A DNA stretch of 64,000 nt from Mesonia aquimarina (GCF_003667275.1 NZ_RCNV01000012.1:44257-108256); one strand, 5' to 3'. Positions 46,693 to 56,767 are shown, counted from the stretch's first letter. Numbers and translations: made by a program. The notes: a model not told the origin generated them from the letters alone.

Positions 46693-49209
46693 TTATTCAA
46701 TAATAACTTTCTTAATTCCCATTTTTTTACCATTACTTAATAGGCTTACTAAATAAACTCCTGGGGCTTGATTACTTAAGTCAACAGGAATTGATTTTTT
46801 ATTTAATGAGTTGTCAAGTTTTTTTATTGACCTTCCTAAATAATCATAGATGATAATATTGTTAATTTTTGTGTTTTCAGAATTCACATAAAATTTACCG
46901 GTAGAAGGGTTAGGGTATAGGCTTATATTATTCAATTTAGAAACGTTTTTTACGCTTAGTTCTTCCATGGGGGAGTTTCCAAATGAAATTAAATAAGAAC
47001 TTACAATTAAATGTGGATTAAAGCCATCATCACAATTTGTACAAGTCGATCCAGAAATACAATCAGGATTGTTTGGGTGACAAAAGTCAACATAACTTTC
47101 ATCAAAAACATATTTAAGCTCAACACTGTTTTGTTGAGAAAATGCATTCATATCATAGTCGAAAAATTGTGCGATGGTTCCAGGACACCAGCCAGCTCTA
47201 TCGTGATACCAAGTTCCTGCTTGCGGACTACAATTATCTGGGTTGGGGTCACAATTATTCCAGTTATGTTGAGTAAATGTCTCTTCTCCATTTACCCAAA
47301 TATGGTGGGTGTTTTCTAAAAATTCAGCTGCATTAGCAGTGTTGTTTTCCCCCCAACCGTGACCAGAAGAAACTAATTTTATTTTTGAAGTTTCAGTATT
47401 AGCAGGGTAGTTTGCTGTAATGTTTTCTGTAGGTTGTAAATTAGCCATATCTCCAAATTGATAGGTTTGATACCATAATTTTCGAATAGAACTATATGGA
47501 TGATTTGGAATACCTGCCTGGTAATTCAACTCTAAAGTGTATAGGAAACCATTTCCTTGTGTGCCAAGATTTACTCTAAATTTTGTTTTACCTTGGAGTA
47601 AAGAGCTAAAGTCTGTTAAGTCGATTTCACTTTGACAACTAACACCATAAGGCGTTAAATAACGAATTATTTCATACCATTCTCCATCTTTTCCTTGTGC
47701 TTCTACAGAAGAGATTCTATCCCAAGGATCACAGCCTCCACTAGGACAATCAATATAAAGTGTTCCTATAATTTGATCAAATGCTCCAATGTAGCTAGGT
47801 AATTCAGCTTCAACAGTTTTAGTAGGGTAATCTGAATTTACCCAAACCTCATCTGTAGCAAGTTTAATTTGATTAGTAGTATTTTCTACCAGATTAAATG
47901 TTTGAGAAGTATTGTCGGAGGCGCCATAATTATTTGTTGCATTTAAAGTGATCTCGTGAGTTCCATATGCAGTAGGGGTCCACCAACCTGTATAATACCC
48001 GTTTTCATGATTGGTTAATGTTACTGTCTCTCCATTTATTTCAGCTGATATATCATCAACAGAAAAGAGTTCTGGATATTCTATTTCTGCTTTTACTGCT
48101 ATTTTTAAAGGAATTAGATTAGGAGCATAGACATTTTCATTAAGCGGATGTAATATTTCTGTTTCTGCTAATACTGCTTGAGGGTCTAAGACTTGAAAAC
48201 TTACAAAAACTTCTTCTGCAGGATCAAAATCTTCATTTCCAGCTTGGCTAGCTTTTATTGTAACCTCTCCTGGATTACCGTCTAAAGTAATCATGTTTTG
48301 ATTTATTGATGCAGGGCCAGAGACAACTTCAAAGCTGATTGGGAGTCCAGAGTTTACATTTGCTTCTAATGCAAAAGGAGCATCCGTAGTTAATTTGTTA
48401 GAAATGGGGTTAAAATTGATAGCCTGAAAACCGGATTCTAACTCTCCATTAAAATTTGAGTTTTCTCCTGTTAATGAAAAATTATTTAACGTAGCATTTT
48501 TCTCTTGTGAATTTCCTTCAGCAAAGAGTTGAGAAATATTAGTATTGTTTCCTCCAGGTGTACCTTGATTAAATTTATAATAAACTTCTAATCCAGTTTC
48601 ATTACCATCTAACTCATTTGCTATCATATCTTCGATTTCTGTAACCGAAAGAGCCTTGCTCCATAAAGATACTTCGTCTGCTCGTCCTTTATAAACAAAG
48701 TTGAAACCGGACTGAATACTTTTTCCTATAGAAAAGGGACGGTCGTTAGACTGAAAAGTTCCAGATGCAGAGCTAGTTCCTACCGAGACACCGTCTATAA
48801 AAAGTTCAAGTGTATCTTCATTAAAAACCCAAGCAATATGTTGCCAAACACCTGCTTGTATAATCCCATCGGGAGTTACTACTTGATGAAGGCCAGTTGA
48901 GGTTATTACTCGACATTCAAGTTTTCCATTATTCAATTGAATAATATACATTTCTCCATCACCAGTTCCTCCACCTCGAATACTCATCATTCCTTGACCA
49001 TATATGAGCTCATCTGTATAAAACCAACCTGCCATAGTTATGGTGTTAAGATTATTTACATATTGTGCAGCGTTTGGAAGCTCTGTAAAATCGTCAACCC
49101 CATCAAAATGTAAATATTGATTGGTTTGAGCTATTCCGAAATAAGATGATATTAAAAATATGCAGGCAAAAGTAAGTTGCCTAAAAAAGTTGTTCTTATG
49201 TTTATACAT
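46693..49209 (-). CDS. Secreted PNGase F-like protein with LamG domain and T9SS type A sorting signal
   Basis: The 838-residue protein starts at the ATG at 49209 (upstream in-frame codons lie before the promoter). Domains: signal peptide (about 1-28), LamG/concanavalin-like domain (about 30-240: YLHFDGVDDF, IAWVFNEDTLELFIDG), two Ig-like domains (about 320-440), a two-domain region like PNGase F (about 445-750) and a type A sorting domain (about 765-838: LYPNPSTGKFYV, APGVYLVSLL). PNGase F cleaves N-glycans from asparagine. CDPWDR aligns with the catalytic Asp60 segment (here D497), GEWYEIIRYLTPYG follows as in the enzyme, and E629 in AAEF aligns with Glu206, with DRAGWCPG conserved. The residue matching Glu118 seems not to be Glu. 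Activity is likely but unproven. Confidence 0.82.
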   Translation of the reverse strand: MYKHKNNFFRQLTFACIFLISSYFGIAQTNQYLHFDGVDDFTELPNAAQYVNNLNTITMAGWFYTDELIYGQGMMSIRGGGTGDGEMYIIQLNNGKLECRVITSTGLHQVVTPDGIIQAGVWQHIAWVFNEDTLELFIDGVSVGTSSASGTFQSNDRPFSIGKSIQSGFNFVYKGRADEVSLWSKALSVTEIEDMIANELDGNETGLEVYYKFNQGTPGGNNTNISQLFAEGNSQEKNATLNNFSLTGENSNFNGELESGFQAINFNPISNKLTTDAPFALEANVNSGLPISFEVVSGPASINQNMITLDGNPGEVTIKASQAGNEDFDPAEEVFVSFQVLDPQAVLAETEILHPLNENVYAPNLIPLKIAVKAEIEYPELFSVDDISAEINGETVTLTNHENGYYTGWWTPTAYGTHEITLNATNNYGASDNTSQTFNLVENTTNQIKLATDEVWVNSDYPTKTVEAELPSYIGAFDQIIGTLYIDCPSGGCDPWDRISSVEAQGKDGEWYEIIRYLTPYGVSCQSEIDLTDFSSLLQGKTKFRVNLGTQGNGFLYTLELNYQAGIPNHPYSSIRKLWYQTYQFGDMANLQPTENITANYPANTETSKIKLVSSGHGWGENNTANAAEFLENTHHIWVNGEETFTQHNWNNCDPNPDNCSPQAGTWYHDRAGWCPGTIAQFFDYDMNAFSQQNSVELKYVFDESYVDFCHPNNPDCISGSTCTNCDDGFNPHLIVSSYLISFGNSPMEELSVKNVSKLNNISLYPNPSTGKFYVNSENTKINNIIIYDYLGRSIKKLDNSLNKKSIPVDLSNQAPGVYLVSLLSNGKKMGIKKVIIE

Positions 49210-49264
49210 TCTATTATTATTAAAGTTAATTATAATAGATGTATTATGATGTAGTGTGTAAGGG

Positions 49265-49272
49265 CAAATATA
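49265..49272 (-). promoter_or_regulatory. Candidate -7 promoter element for the PNGase F-like gene
   Basis: The minus strand reads TATATTTG, a full match to TAnnTTTG, 55 bases before the ATG at 49209. It supports that start rather than the longer reading frame. In the same gap, AACAT occurs twice 10 bases apart (49363-49367 and 49373-49377), near the HTCS start. Confidence 0.5.
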
Positions 49273-49418
49273 AAAAAATATTTTAAATAAATTATGATAA
49301 TTGCAAAAATTATTATGGCTGTAAAATAAAAGAAGAATTAAAGCACACTTTCTTTTGTCTAGAACATTCTTTAACATATTTTTAAGCAATAGAGCCTATA
49401 AAGGATTTATAGATTATT

Positions 49419-52400
49419 ATGATGAATTTGAAATATACCTTCTTTTTTATACTATGGTTTTGTTTACCTTTTATTTCTGTTTCGCAGAGTGTGAAGCATA
49501 TAACTGTTGATGATGGTTTGCCTCAATCTTTTGTTTCTGGTGTTGTTCAAGGTGAAAATGACTTTATTTGGATTGCAACAAGAAATGGTTTGGTGCGCTT
49601 TGATGGTAATAATTATAAAGTTTTTCAGCACGAACCTAGAAATGAAAAATCGTTAGCTTCAAATTTAATAATGCATATAGAAAAAACTCAAGACAACACT
49701 CTTTTAATTAGATATGAGTCAGGAGAAATCGATGCTTTAAATATGTCTACTGAGAATGTGGACCATTATATAGACAAAGCATTTATTTTAAAACATAATA
49801 TTTCAGACAATAATGAAACTTGGTTGATAACTGCTAAAAAGGAGCTATGGTTTTTCTCGAAAACTAATAAGCTTAAAAGAATTAGTTTAAATAGAAAGCA
49901 GAATGATAGTGAATTCGATTTTAAGAACGACACTATAAGGGCTTTATTTGAAGATAATAAAAAAAGGTTTTGGGTTCTTTCTCAAAATAATATTAGCTGG
50001 TATGATGAGGTTAATAATAGTTTTGTTAGTGAAAAGATTCCTTACCAAATGAACTATAATAATGATGCTTATTTTGGATATGATGTTCCATATGTTTATC
50101 AAATTAATGATGAAGAGATAGTTTGGTCTGATAAAGAGTTCCTTTATAAATATAGTCTACAAAAAAAATCTTTTAAAAGAGATGTTTTACCATTTAAATT
50201 AAAATATAGTATAAAAAACATGAGTGTTTATGATTGTGATGTAGCTTATTTTGTTCATAATCAAAAACTTTACTCGTATAAGGATAGTGTGTCTCATATT
50301 GCCGATCTACCTATGAAAACAAACAATTCAGTAAAAACCTTTTTACTGGATAAGTCAGGTTTATTATGGGTGGCATTAAACACCGATGGTGTTTATCAAA
50401 TTGATTTTTCGCATCAATTTAAAAACTTCACCTATGAAGATAGTTTTTTAGTGGATATTCTGCAAAATTATTACGAAATAGATATTAATTCTGAAAAAGA
50501 TATAATTTCTGAAGATAAATTCTTTTTGCCTTTATCTTATTATATGCGTTCTTATACAGCAAAGAATGAAATTTGGATTGCTCTTAATGAAACTGTTTAT
50601 AATTACAATTTTGAAACAGGTGAAAGAAATAAGTTGCCAAAACTAAATTCTGTAAAGAAAAATCCAGATCCTATAGTAGGTTTGACTTTGATTGATAATT
50701 ATAAGTTAACAGCTATATTAGAAAGCGGAAAGCTAATGTGTTATGATTCATTAGAAGTCAAATGGGAAGCCTTATCGGAAAAATTTAATGCAGCTATAGA
50801 TGAGAACGGGAAAATTAAACCAAATGGATTATTATTTGCTGAAAATAAGTTGTGGATTATAACAAAGTCAAATGGTCTATATTTTTTTGATTTAGAAAAT
50901 GAGTCTGTAGAAAAGATTAGTAATAAAGAGTTCCCAGTTTCAAATTTAATAGATATCATAAATGATCCAGAATTCGATCATATTTTATGGATTGCTTCTT
51001 ATAGTGGATTAATAAAGTTTAATACTAAAAACTTGAAGAGTACAATATACTCTACTAAACAAGGTCTTCCTGATAACACGATTTATTCGATTTTAACAGA
51101 TGATAACGGTTATCTTTGGTTAGGAACAAATGCAGGGCTTTGTAGGTTTAATACAAAAGATTTTTCACAGAAAACATTTACATCTGCTCATGGTATTTCT
51201 CTATTAGAATATAATAGACATCATAAATTAGTACTTCCAAACGGTTTTTTTGCATTTGGAGGTACAAAAAAGGGAGTTCGTTTTAATCCATTGAATTTAA
51301 AAACAGATCAGTTTAATCCTCTTACATCTATTACATCAATAGAAGTAAATAACCAAAGTATAGATACAATTAGTAATAGTAATTCTGTTGATGAATTAAA
51401 TCTTTCTTATAAAGAAAATAGTTTGTCTATACAGTATTCAGCATTACAATTTAATCAACCTCAGGATATTAATTACAGGTATCGTTTAATAGGTTATGAT
51501 AAAAATGGAGAATGGAAAGAAGTTGATAAAAGAAGACAGGCAATTTATACGAAAATTCCTCCAGGTGAGTATAGTTTTGAGGTAAATGCATCAAACACAT
51601 CTGGAATTTGGAGTGATAAAATAAAAAAAATGACCATAAAAATATCTCCTCCATGGTGGAAAACTTGGTGGGCTATAGTTCTTTATATTTTAGTGTTTCT
51701 TTTTTTTATTTTTATTTATATAAGATATCAGGTTAATCAAAAAGTGATGGCTAATCAGGTAGCATTAAAAAACAAAGAAGCTATTCGTTTAAAAGAATTA
51801 GATGAAGTTAAAAGTAAATTTTTTTCAAATATTACACACGAGTTAAGAACTCCCTTATCTTTAATTTTAGGCCCTGCAGAACGTCTTAAAGCAAAGCTAG
51901 ATAAAAAAGAGGATAAGAAATTGTTAAATATAATCCTTCAGAACGGAAAAAGTCTTTTAGGTCTAACAGATCAGCTGTTAGATTTTTCAAAAATTCAAGC
52001 AGGTGTGCTTAAGCCAACATATTCAAAGGGGGTTATAGGTGAAGTTATTTGGGATGTTGTTGATGCATTCAAGGAAGAATTGAGTAATAGACAAATAACG
52101 TTGTCTTTTAATAATTCCTCAAGTGGAGTTTTTTCTTTTTCAAAAGAATTTTTAGAACGAATTGTCTATAACTTGTTATCTAATGCTATTAAGTATAACA
52201 AGGAAAATGGTAAGATTTTTATCGGTTTAAGAGAACTTGATTATGGAATAGAGATTAAAATAGCAGACACAGGAATAGGTATTTCTGATATTCATTTAAA
52301 GAAAATTTTTAATCGGTATTATAGAGAGAACTCAATTGAGAGTAATACAACAGGCAGTGGTATAGGCCTGTCTTTGGTGGAGGAACTGGTTAATTTACAA

Positions 52401-53300
52401 AATGGAGAAATCACAGTGAAAAGTCAAATAGAAAACCCTTCAGGGACGACTTTTACTATTATTCTTCCGTATAAAAAAATAGAAGAAAATAAAGCTTCCT
52501 TAAAGAAAGGGGCTAGTTGTAAGCCAGATTTATACAAAGATATAGTTCTAATTGTTGAAGATAATATAGAATTGAGAGAGTTTATAAAGAATTGTTTAAC
52601 AGCGTATTATCAAGTAGCTGTCGCAGGAAGCGGAGAGGAAGCTTTACAAGTTGCTCAAGAAACTCTCCCTGATGTTATTATTACAGATGTTATGATGGGA
52701 GGAATGAGCGGCATAGAATTATGTTCTAAACTAAAAAGAAATATAATAACTAATCATATTCCTATTATTTTATTGACAGCCAAAACAGATACTGAAAGTA
52801 AATTAAAAGGCTTGGCAGCAGGCGCGAATGAGTATTTATATAAGCCATTTAATTTAGTTGAGTTAGAGTTAAGGATAAAAAACTTGATTGACTTTAGGAA
52901 ACAACAACGAGGTTTTCTTTATGAAAACTTACATAAGTTACCCGATAAAAATAAGCAAATACCTCAAGAGTTGAATACTTTTGAAGAGGATCCTTTTATA
53001 AAAGAAGTTCTAACAATTGTAAACTCAGAATTAAATGATGAACAATTTAATGTAGAGCGTTTAGCGGAGAAGTTAAATATGAGTAGAACAAGTTTGCATA
53101 GAAAAGTAAAAGCGATAACAAATACATCTGCGGGTCAAATAATAAAATTACAACGTCTAAAAAGAGCAATAGAATTATTTACTGAAGATTTTACAGTTTC
53201 AGAAGTTGCATATCAAACCGGTTTTGGAAGTCCATCTTATTTTTCTAAGTGTTTTAAAGATATTTATGGGGTTACTCCAAGTCAATTTATAGAAAAATAA
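49419..53300 (+). CDS. Hybrid two-component system regulator (HTCS)
   Basis: The 1293-residue one-protein signalling system has a signal peptide (about 1-23), a periplasmic sensor of two-component regulator propeller repeats (about 25-680, with IWIATRNGLVRFDG and LWLGTNAGLCRFN), a Y_Y_Y domain (about 681-745), a membrane helix (about 747-768), a HisKA domain with H807 in THELRTPLSL, a HATPase (NLLSNAIKYN, DTGIGIS, GSGIGLSLV), a receiver with D1090 in IITDVMMGG and KPF, and an AraC-type DNA-binding domain (about 1205-1293). HTCS proteins sense glycan fragments and activate nearby genes. Here the neighbours are a PNGase F-like gene and secreted binding proteins, with no SusC/SusD. Confidence 0.95.
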   Translation: MMNLKYTFFFILWFCLPFISVSQSVKHITVDDGLPQSFVSGVVQGENDFIWIATRNGLVRFDGNNYKVFQHEPRNEKSLASNLIMHIEKTQDNTLLIRYESGEIDALNMSTENVDHYIDKAFILKHNISDNNETWLITAKKELWFFSKTNKLKRISLNRKQNDSEFDFKNDTIRALFEDNKKRFWVLSQNNISWYDEVNNSFVSEKIPYQMNYNNDAYFGYDVPYVYQINDEEIVWSDKEFLYKYSLQKKSFKRDVLPFKLKYSIKNMSVYDCDVAYFVHNQKLYSYKDSVSHIADLPMKTNNSVKTFLLDKSGLLWVALNTDGVYQIDFSHQFKNFTYEDSFLVDILQNYYEIDINSEKDIISEDKFFLPLSYYMRSYTAKNEIWIALNETVYNYNFETGERNKLPKLNSVKKNPDPIVGLTLIDNYKLTAILESGKLMCYDSLEVKWEALSEKFNAAIDENGKIKPNGLLFAENKLWIITKSNGLYFFDLENESVEKISNKEFPVSNLIDIINDPEFDHILWIASYSGLIKFNTKNLKSTIYSTKQGLPDNTIYSILTDDNGYLWLGTNAGLCRFNTKDFSQKTFTSAHGISLLEYNRHHKLVLPNGFFAFGGTKKGVRFNPLNLKTDQFNPLTSITSIEVNNQSIDTISNSNSVDELNLSYKENSLSIQYSALQFNQPQDINYRYRLIGYDKNGEWKEVDKRRQAIYTKIPPGEYSFEVNASNTSGIWSDKIKKMTIKISPPWWKTWWAIVLYILVFLFFIFIYIRYQVNQKVMANQVALKNKEAIRLKELDEVKSKFFSNITHELRTPLSLILGPAERLKAKLDKKEDKKLLNIILQNGKSLLGLTDQLLDFSKIQAGVLKPTYSKGVIGEVIWDVVDAFKEELSNRQITLSFNNSSSGVFSFSKEFLERIVYNLLSNAIKYNKENGKIFIGLRELDYGIEIKIADTGIGISDIHLKKIFNRYYRENSIESNTTGSGIGLSLVEELVNLQNGEITVKSQIENPSGTTFTIILPYKKIEENKASLKKGASCKPDLYKDIVLIVEDNIELREFIKNCLTAYYQVAVAGSGEEALQVAQETLPDVIITDVMMGGMSGIELCSKLKRNIITNHIPIILLTAKTDTESKLKGLAAGANEYLYKPFNLVELELRIKNLIDFRKQQRGFLYENLHKLPDKNKQIPQELNTFEEDPFIKEVLTIVNSELNDEQFNVERLAEKLNMSRTSLHRKVKAITNTSAGQIIKLQRLKRAIELFTEDFTVSEVAYQTGFGSPSYFSKCFKDIYGVTPSQFIEK

Positions 53301-53361
53301 AGCTTTTTTATCTGTTAAAATATAAGATTATTCTTAGTTTGAAGGCTTGTGTTTATTAGCT

Positions 53362-53390
53362 TGAAACATATTTTATATTTAATGAAACAT
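53362..53390 (+). promoter_or_regulatory. Candidate HTCS/AraC operator: direct repeat with 21-bp spacing
   Basis: TGAAACAT occurs at 53362-53369 and 53383-53390, start to start 21 bases, or two helical turns, the spacing favoured by AraC-type dimers. It lies about 150 bases before the first downstream secreted-protein gene (53514) and after the HTCS stop, the usual place for an HTCS target. The rest of the 213-base gap shows no other supported element. Confidence 0.4.
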
Positions 53391-53513
53391 TATTGATACT
53401 GCTTTAAGATGTTTTATGTTAATTTTATGAAAAATTTTGATTAAAAGCTTAGATGTATTTTGTTGTAGTGTAACGTGTCTAATGATTAATCATCAACCTA
53501 AAACTTAAATTTT

Positions 53514-56500
53514 ATGAAAAAAATTACTTTTATAATTTTATTATGTTTCTGTTGGAGTGCTTACGCTCAAGTAGGTCCAATAGAAGTAACAGGATTTAAT
53601 GAAGATGTTATTGCCAACGGAGTTGGTCCAATGTCAGAATCTACTTCAATACCAATTGATGCAGATTCATTTTGTTATTTATCTGAAGATTGGAAATTAA
53701 ATGAAGGTGATGCTGATATAACAGTAGGTTTACCAGCAACAGGACTTATTTCTAGTCAAGCTACTACAGGTTTAACCTATCAGGTACCTACTGAAGATGA
53801 ACCTTATGAAGGAAATAACTCATTAAGAATAGATCAAGCCGGAGTAGATAACGGAGGGACTTTCACTTTAACAACTCCTGAAAAATTTTCAATTTTATAT
53901 TTTTTAGTAACATCGGGTAGTGGTTCGTCTACTATTAAGGCTACTGTTAATTTTGAAGATGGCACAACCCAAGAATTTACGGGGTTATCTATTCCTGATT
54001 GGTACCAAACAGGTTTGCCAGTAGAAATTTCGGGAATAGGTAGAGGAGATATTTCTAATAACAATGTAGAAACACCGTTTAATAACCCTAAACTTTTTCA
54101 GTTGACATTGGAAATTTCTGTAGCCAATCAAGCAAAAAATATAGAAACGATAGATTTTGAAAAAACTAATACCGGAGAAGCTGTGTTCAATGCTATAGCT
54201 GTAAGTGGAGAACAAGCAAATGATTGTTTAGCTCCTTATGATATTGCAGTTTCAGATGTAACTATGACAGAAGCTGAAATAAGTTGGGAAAGCATCCCGG
54301 AAATTGATGAATGGGAAATCGAATATGGAGAGATTGGTTTTGAGTTGGGTAATGGAACTATTGTAGAAGATACAGATGGTGCTATAGGTGAAACTTTAGA
54401 GTCACTCTCAGCCGCAACTCAATATGAAGTTTATGTAAGGTCTATCTGTGATGATGGAAGTGAGAGTGTTGATGTTGGTCCTGTTTCATTTAATACACCA
54501 ATTTGTGATCCATTAGAGCAATGTAATTATACTTTTGTATTGTCAGATCAATATGGGTACGGATGGTACGGTAGTGTTATGGAGGTGAGACAAAATGGAA
54601 TAACTGTAGCAACATTGCAATCGCCGGGAGGCGAAGGAATGAATGTGGAGGTTCCTATATGTGACGGGTATGATTTTGAATTATTTTGGTCAAATGCGGG
54701 TACTTGGTCTTCAATTGTTGAAATTGAAATTAAGGATTCGTTCGGCACTACGATTTATACTAAAAATGCGGGTGAAGGGACAGCAGGTACCACTCTTTTT
54801 TCTACAACAGCTTCATGTCCAGAATCTCCTGAAAATGATAATTTAGAGAGTGCTATAAGTTTAGATTTAAATGCGGAATGTACAGGAGATTTATATCATA
54901 ATGTAAGCGCTACATCTCAAGAGGGAGAACCTATTCCGTCTTGCTATTTGCCAGAAGATACAATTGATAACACTATTTGGTTTTCTTTTGTAGCGCCTGA
55001 AGTTGGAGCGGTGGTAATAACTACGGATATTGATCCATCAGATTTTGACTCTCAATTAGCTGTTTATAATGCTCCTTCTAATGTCAATGATTTATCAACT
55101 CTTACTGAGGTAGTAGCTTGTAATCAAGATATTAGTGAAGAGAATACCACATCTCGATTGGAAATAACAGGATTAACAGCAGGAAACACTTATTATATCC
55201 AAGTAGATGGTAAACAAAATTCTCAAGGCAATTTTTGTATTGTTGTAAATGAAATTCCTTGTCCTGATCCTTCAGGCATTGAAATTACTAATATTATGGG
55301 GAATTCTGCTCAAATAAACTGGGAATCAAATGGAATTGAAACATCATGGGAAATTGAATACGGAATACCCGGATTTAGTTTAGGTAATGGCACCGTAATA
55401 GTTGATGAAGATGAACCTGAGTATTTACTTAATGAATTATCGATTGATACTGCTTATGAAGTTTATATTAGAGCAATTTGTGATGGTGAAGCAGGCAATC
55501 CTATAGGACCTGTATCTTTTACTACTCCTCCATGTCCTGAAAATATAGAGGTTTTGGTGGAAGAAGGTAATTGTAGTGCAATTGTAACCTATAATGCGCC
55601 TCAATCAGCAGATGGAGGTCCTTCTGAAAATTTAATCGTAAACCCTAGTGGAGAAGATGGTTTAGACGGTTGGACTATAGACGCAAATGGGGGTAGCGGA
55701 TGGGCTGCGCAAAATGGAGGTTTTGTAACTTCTTATAGTAATTGCGAGAAATCACAAATTATAGATTTAGGAGAAGCAGGTTTTTCAAATGATCAAATGG
55801 ATTCAGCTCCCACTATTACCATATCAGAAGATTATCAAGGGACAAGTTCTAATAAAGCAGATAAATATTTTTTGATTGTTGAACTTAGAGATTCAGAAGG
55901 GAATGTTGTTGTAAGTTTTGATAGCGGAGAAATCACTACAGATGCTACTTCGCAAACAATAACACATACTTTTTCTAATTATGGATCTGGAGTAAGGAGT
56001 ATTTATTTTCTTCACGGAGGACGAGATGCTGAAGGATGGGGAGGAAATTTTGGTTCTAAAATGAAAAACGCACAAGTTTTAGTAAATCTTCCTGCAATAG
56101 AGGTTATCCAAACTGAAGGATTAGCAAACGGAGAAGAATTTCCAATTGGAATTACTACCAACGTATTTGAAATTACTCAAGGAGAAGAAGAACCACTTAT
56201 TTGTTCTTTTGAGGTAAATGTATTAGATGTTGAAGAACCTAATGCAGTAGCCAATGATATTAGTATAGAAATGACAGAAGGACAAATGGTAAGTTTAACT
56301 CCGGAAGATATAGATGCGGGCTCAACAGATAATTGCGAGATATCATCTATGAGTTTGGATGTTGTGTCTTTAAATTGCGATAATTTAGGAGAAAATGAAG
56401 TGCTTCTAACTGTAATAGATGCTAGTGGAAATACATCAATAGCTACGGCTACGGTAACATTAACAGATCCTAATCAATTCTGTGAACTTAGTGTTGGGCA

Positions 56501-56747
56501 AGCAAAAGAGTTGTCATTTAATATATACCCAAATCCAACACAAGGAGATATTACTATTGAAACTAATGCCAATACAATTAACAAAGTAGAAATTTATGAT
56601 GTTAATGGGCGCCTAATTAAACTTATCACCCCAAATAGTAATAAGGTTTTCAATAGTAATATCTCTAATTTTAATGCAGGAGTTTACTTCGTGAAAATTT
56701 ACGGGGATAATAATACAAGTGTAGTTAAGCAATTGATTAAGGAATAA
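53514..56747 (+). CDS. T9SS type A surface protein with FBA-like (Fbs1-type) domain and Fn3 domains
   Basis: The 1077-residue protein has a signal peptide (about 1-18), a jelly-roll-like region (about 25-240), an Fn3 domain (about 243-325), a beta region (about 330-440), a PPC-like region (about 445-580), a second Fn3 (about 585-670), an HYR-like domain interrupted at about 705-857 by an FBA-like domain, another HYR-type region (about 905-985) and a type A sorting domain (about 1000-1077, IYPNPTQGDITIE). The inserted domain has NPSGEDGLDGW, NGGSGW, SYSNCEKSQIIDL, HTFSNYGSGVRSIYFLHGG and WGGNFG, matching the F-box-associated domain of Fbs1/FBXO2 and NCCRP-1, which bind N-glycans in animals. 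It is first in the series after the HTCS. Confidence 0.88.
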   Translation: MKKITFIILLCFCWSAYAQVGPIEVTGFNEDVIANGVGPMSESTSIPIDADSFCYLSEDWKLNEGDADITVGLPATGLISSQATTGLTYQVPTEDEPYEGNNSLRIDQAGVDNGGTFTLTTPEKFSILYFLVTSGSGSSTIKATVNFEDGTTQEFTGLSIPDWYQTGLPVEISGIGRGDISNNNVETPFNNPKLFQLTLEISVANQAKNIETIDFEKTNTGEAVFNAIAVSGEQANDCLAPYDIAVSDVTMTEAEISWESIPEIDEWEIEYGEIGFELGNGTIVEDTDGAIGETLESLSAATQYEVYVRSICDDGSESVDVGPVSFNTPICDPLEQCNYTFVLSDQYGYGWYGSVMEVRQNGITVATLQSPGGEGMNVEVPICDGYDFELFWSNAGTWSSIVEIEIKDSFGTTIYTKNAGEGTAGTTLFSTTASCPESPENDNLESAISLDLNAECTGDLYHNVSATSQEGEPIPSCYLPEDTIDNTIWFSFVAPEVGAVVITTDIDPSDFDSQLAVYNAPSNVNDLSTLTEVVACNQDISEENTTSRLEITGLTAGNTYYIQVDGKQNSQGNFCIVVNEIPCPDPSGIEITNIMGNSAQINWESNGIETSWEIEYGIPGFSLGNGTVIVDEDEPEYLLNELSIDTAYEVYIRAICDGEAGNPIGPVSFTTPPCPENIEVLVEEGNCSAIVTYNAPQSADGGPSENLIVNPSGEDGLDGWTIDANGGSGWAAQNGGFVTSYSNCEKSQIIDLGEAGFSNDQMDSAPTITISEDYQGTSSNKADKYFLIVELRDSEGNVVVSFDSGEITTDATSQTITHTFSNYGSGVRSIYFLHGGRDAEGWGGNFGSKMKNAQVLVNLPAIEVIQTEGLANGEEFPIGITTNVFEITQGEEEPLICSFEVNVLDVEEPNAVANDISIEMTEGQMVSLTPEDIDAGSTDNCEISSMSLDVVSLNCDNLGENEVLLTVIDASGNTSIATATVTLTDPNQFCELSVGQAKELSFNIYPNPTQGDITIETNANTINKVEIYDVNGRLIKLITPNSNKVFNSNISNFNAGVYFVKIYGDNNTSVVKQLIKE

Positions 56748-56767
56748 ATGATTTAATTTTTTAAACC

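Noticed and set aside
49210..49389. Longer N terminus for the PNGase F-like protein
   Set aside because: It would extend through the minus-strand promoter element at 49265-49272 and place 60 odd residues before a good signal peptide at MYKHKNNF.
54548..54846. Short open frames on both strands within the FBA-protein gene, and similar ones in other large genes
   Set aside because: They overlap clear coding sequence in other frames, have no promoter elements or family-like sequence, and are explained by chance in long open genes.
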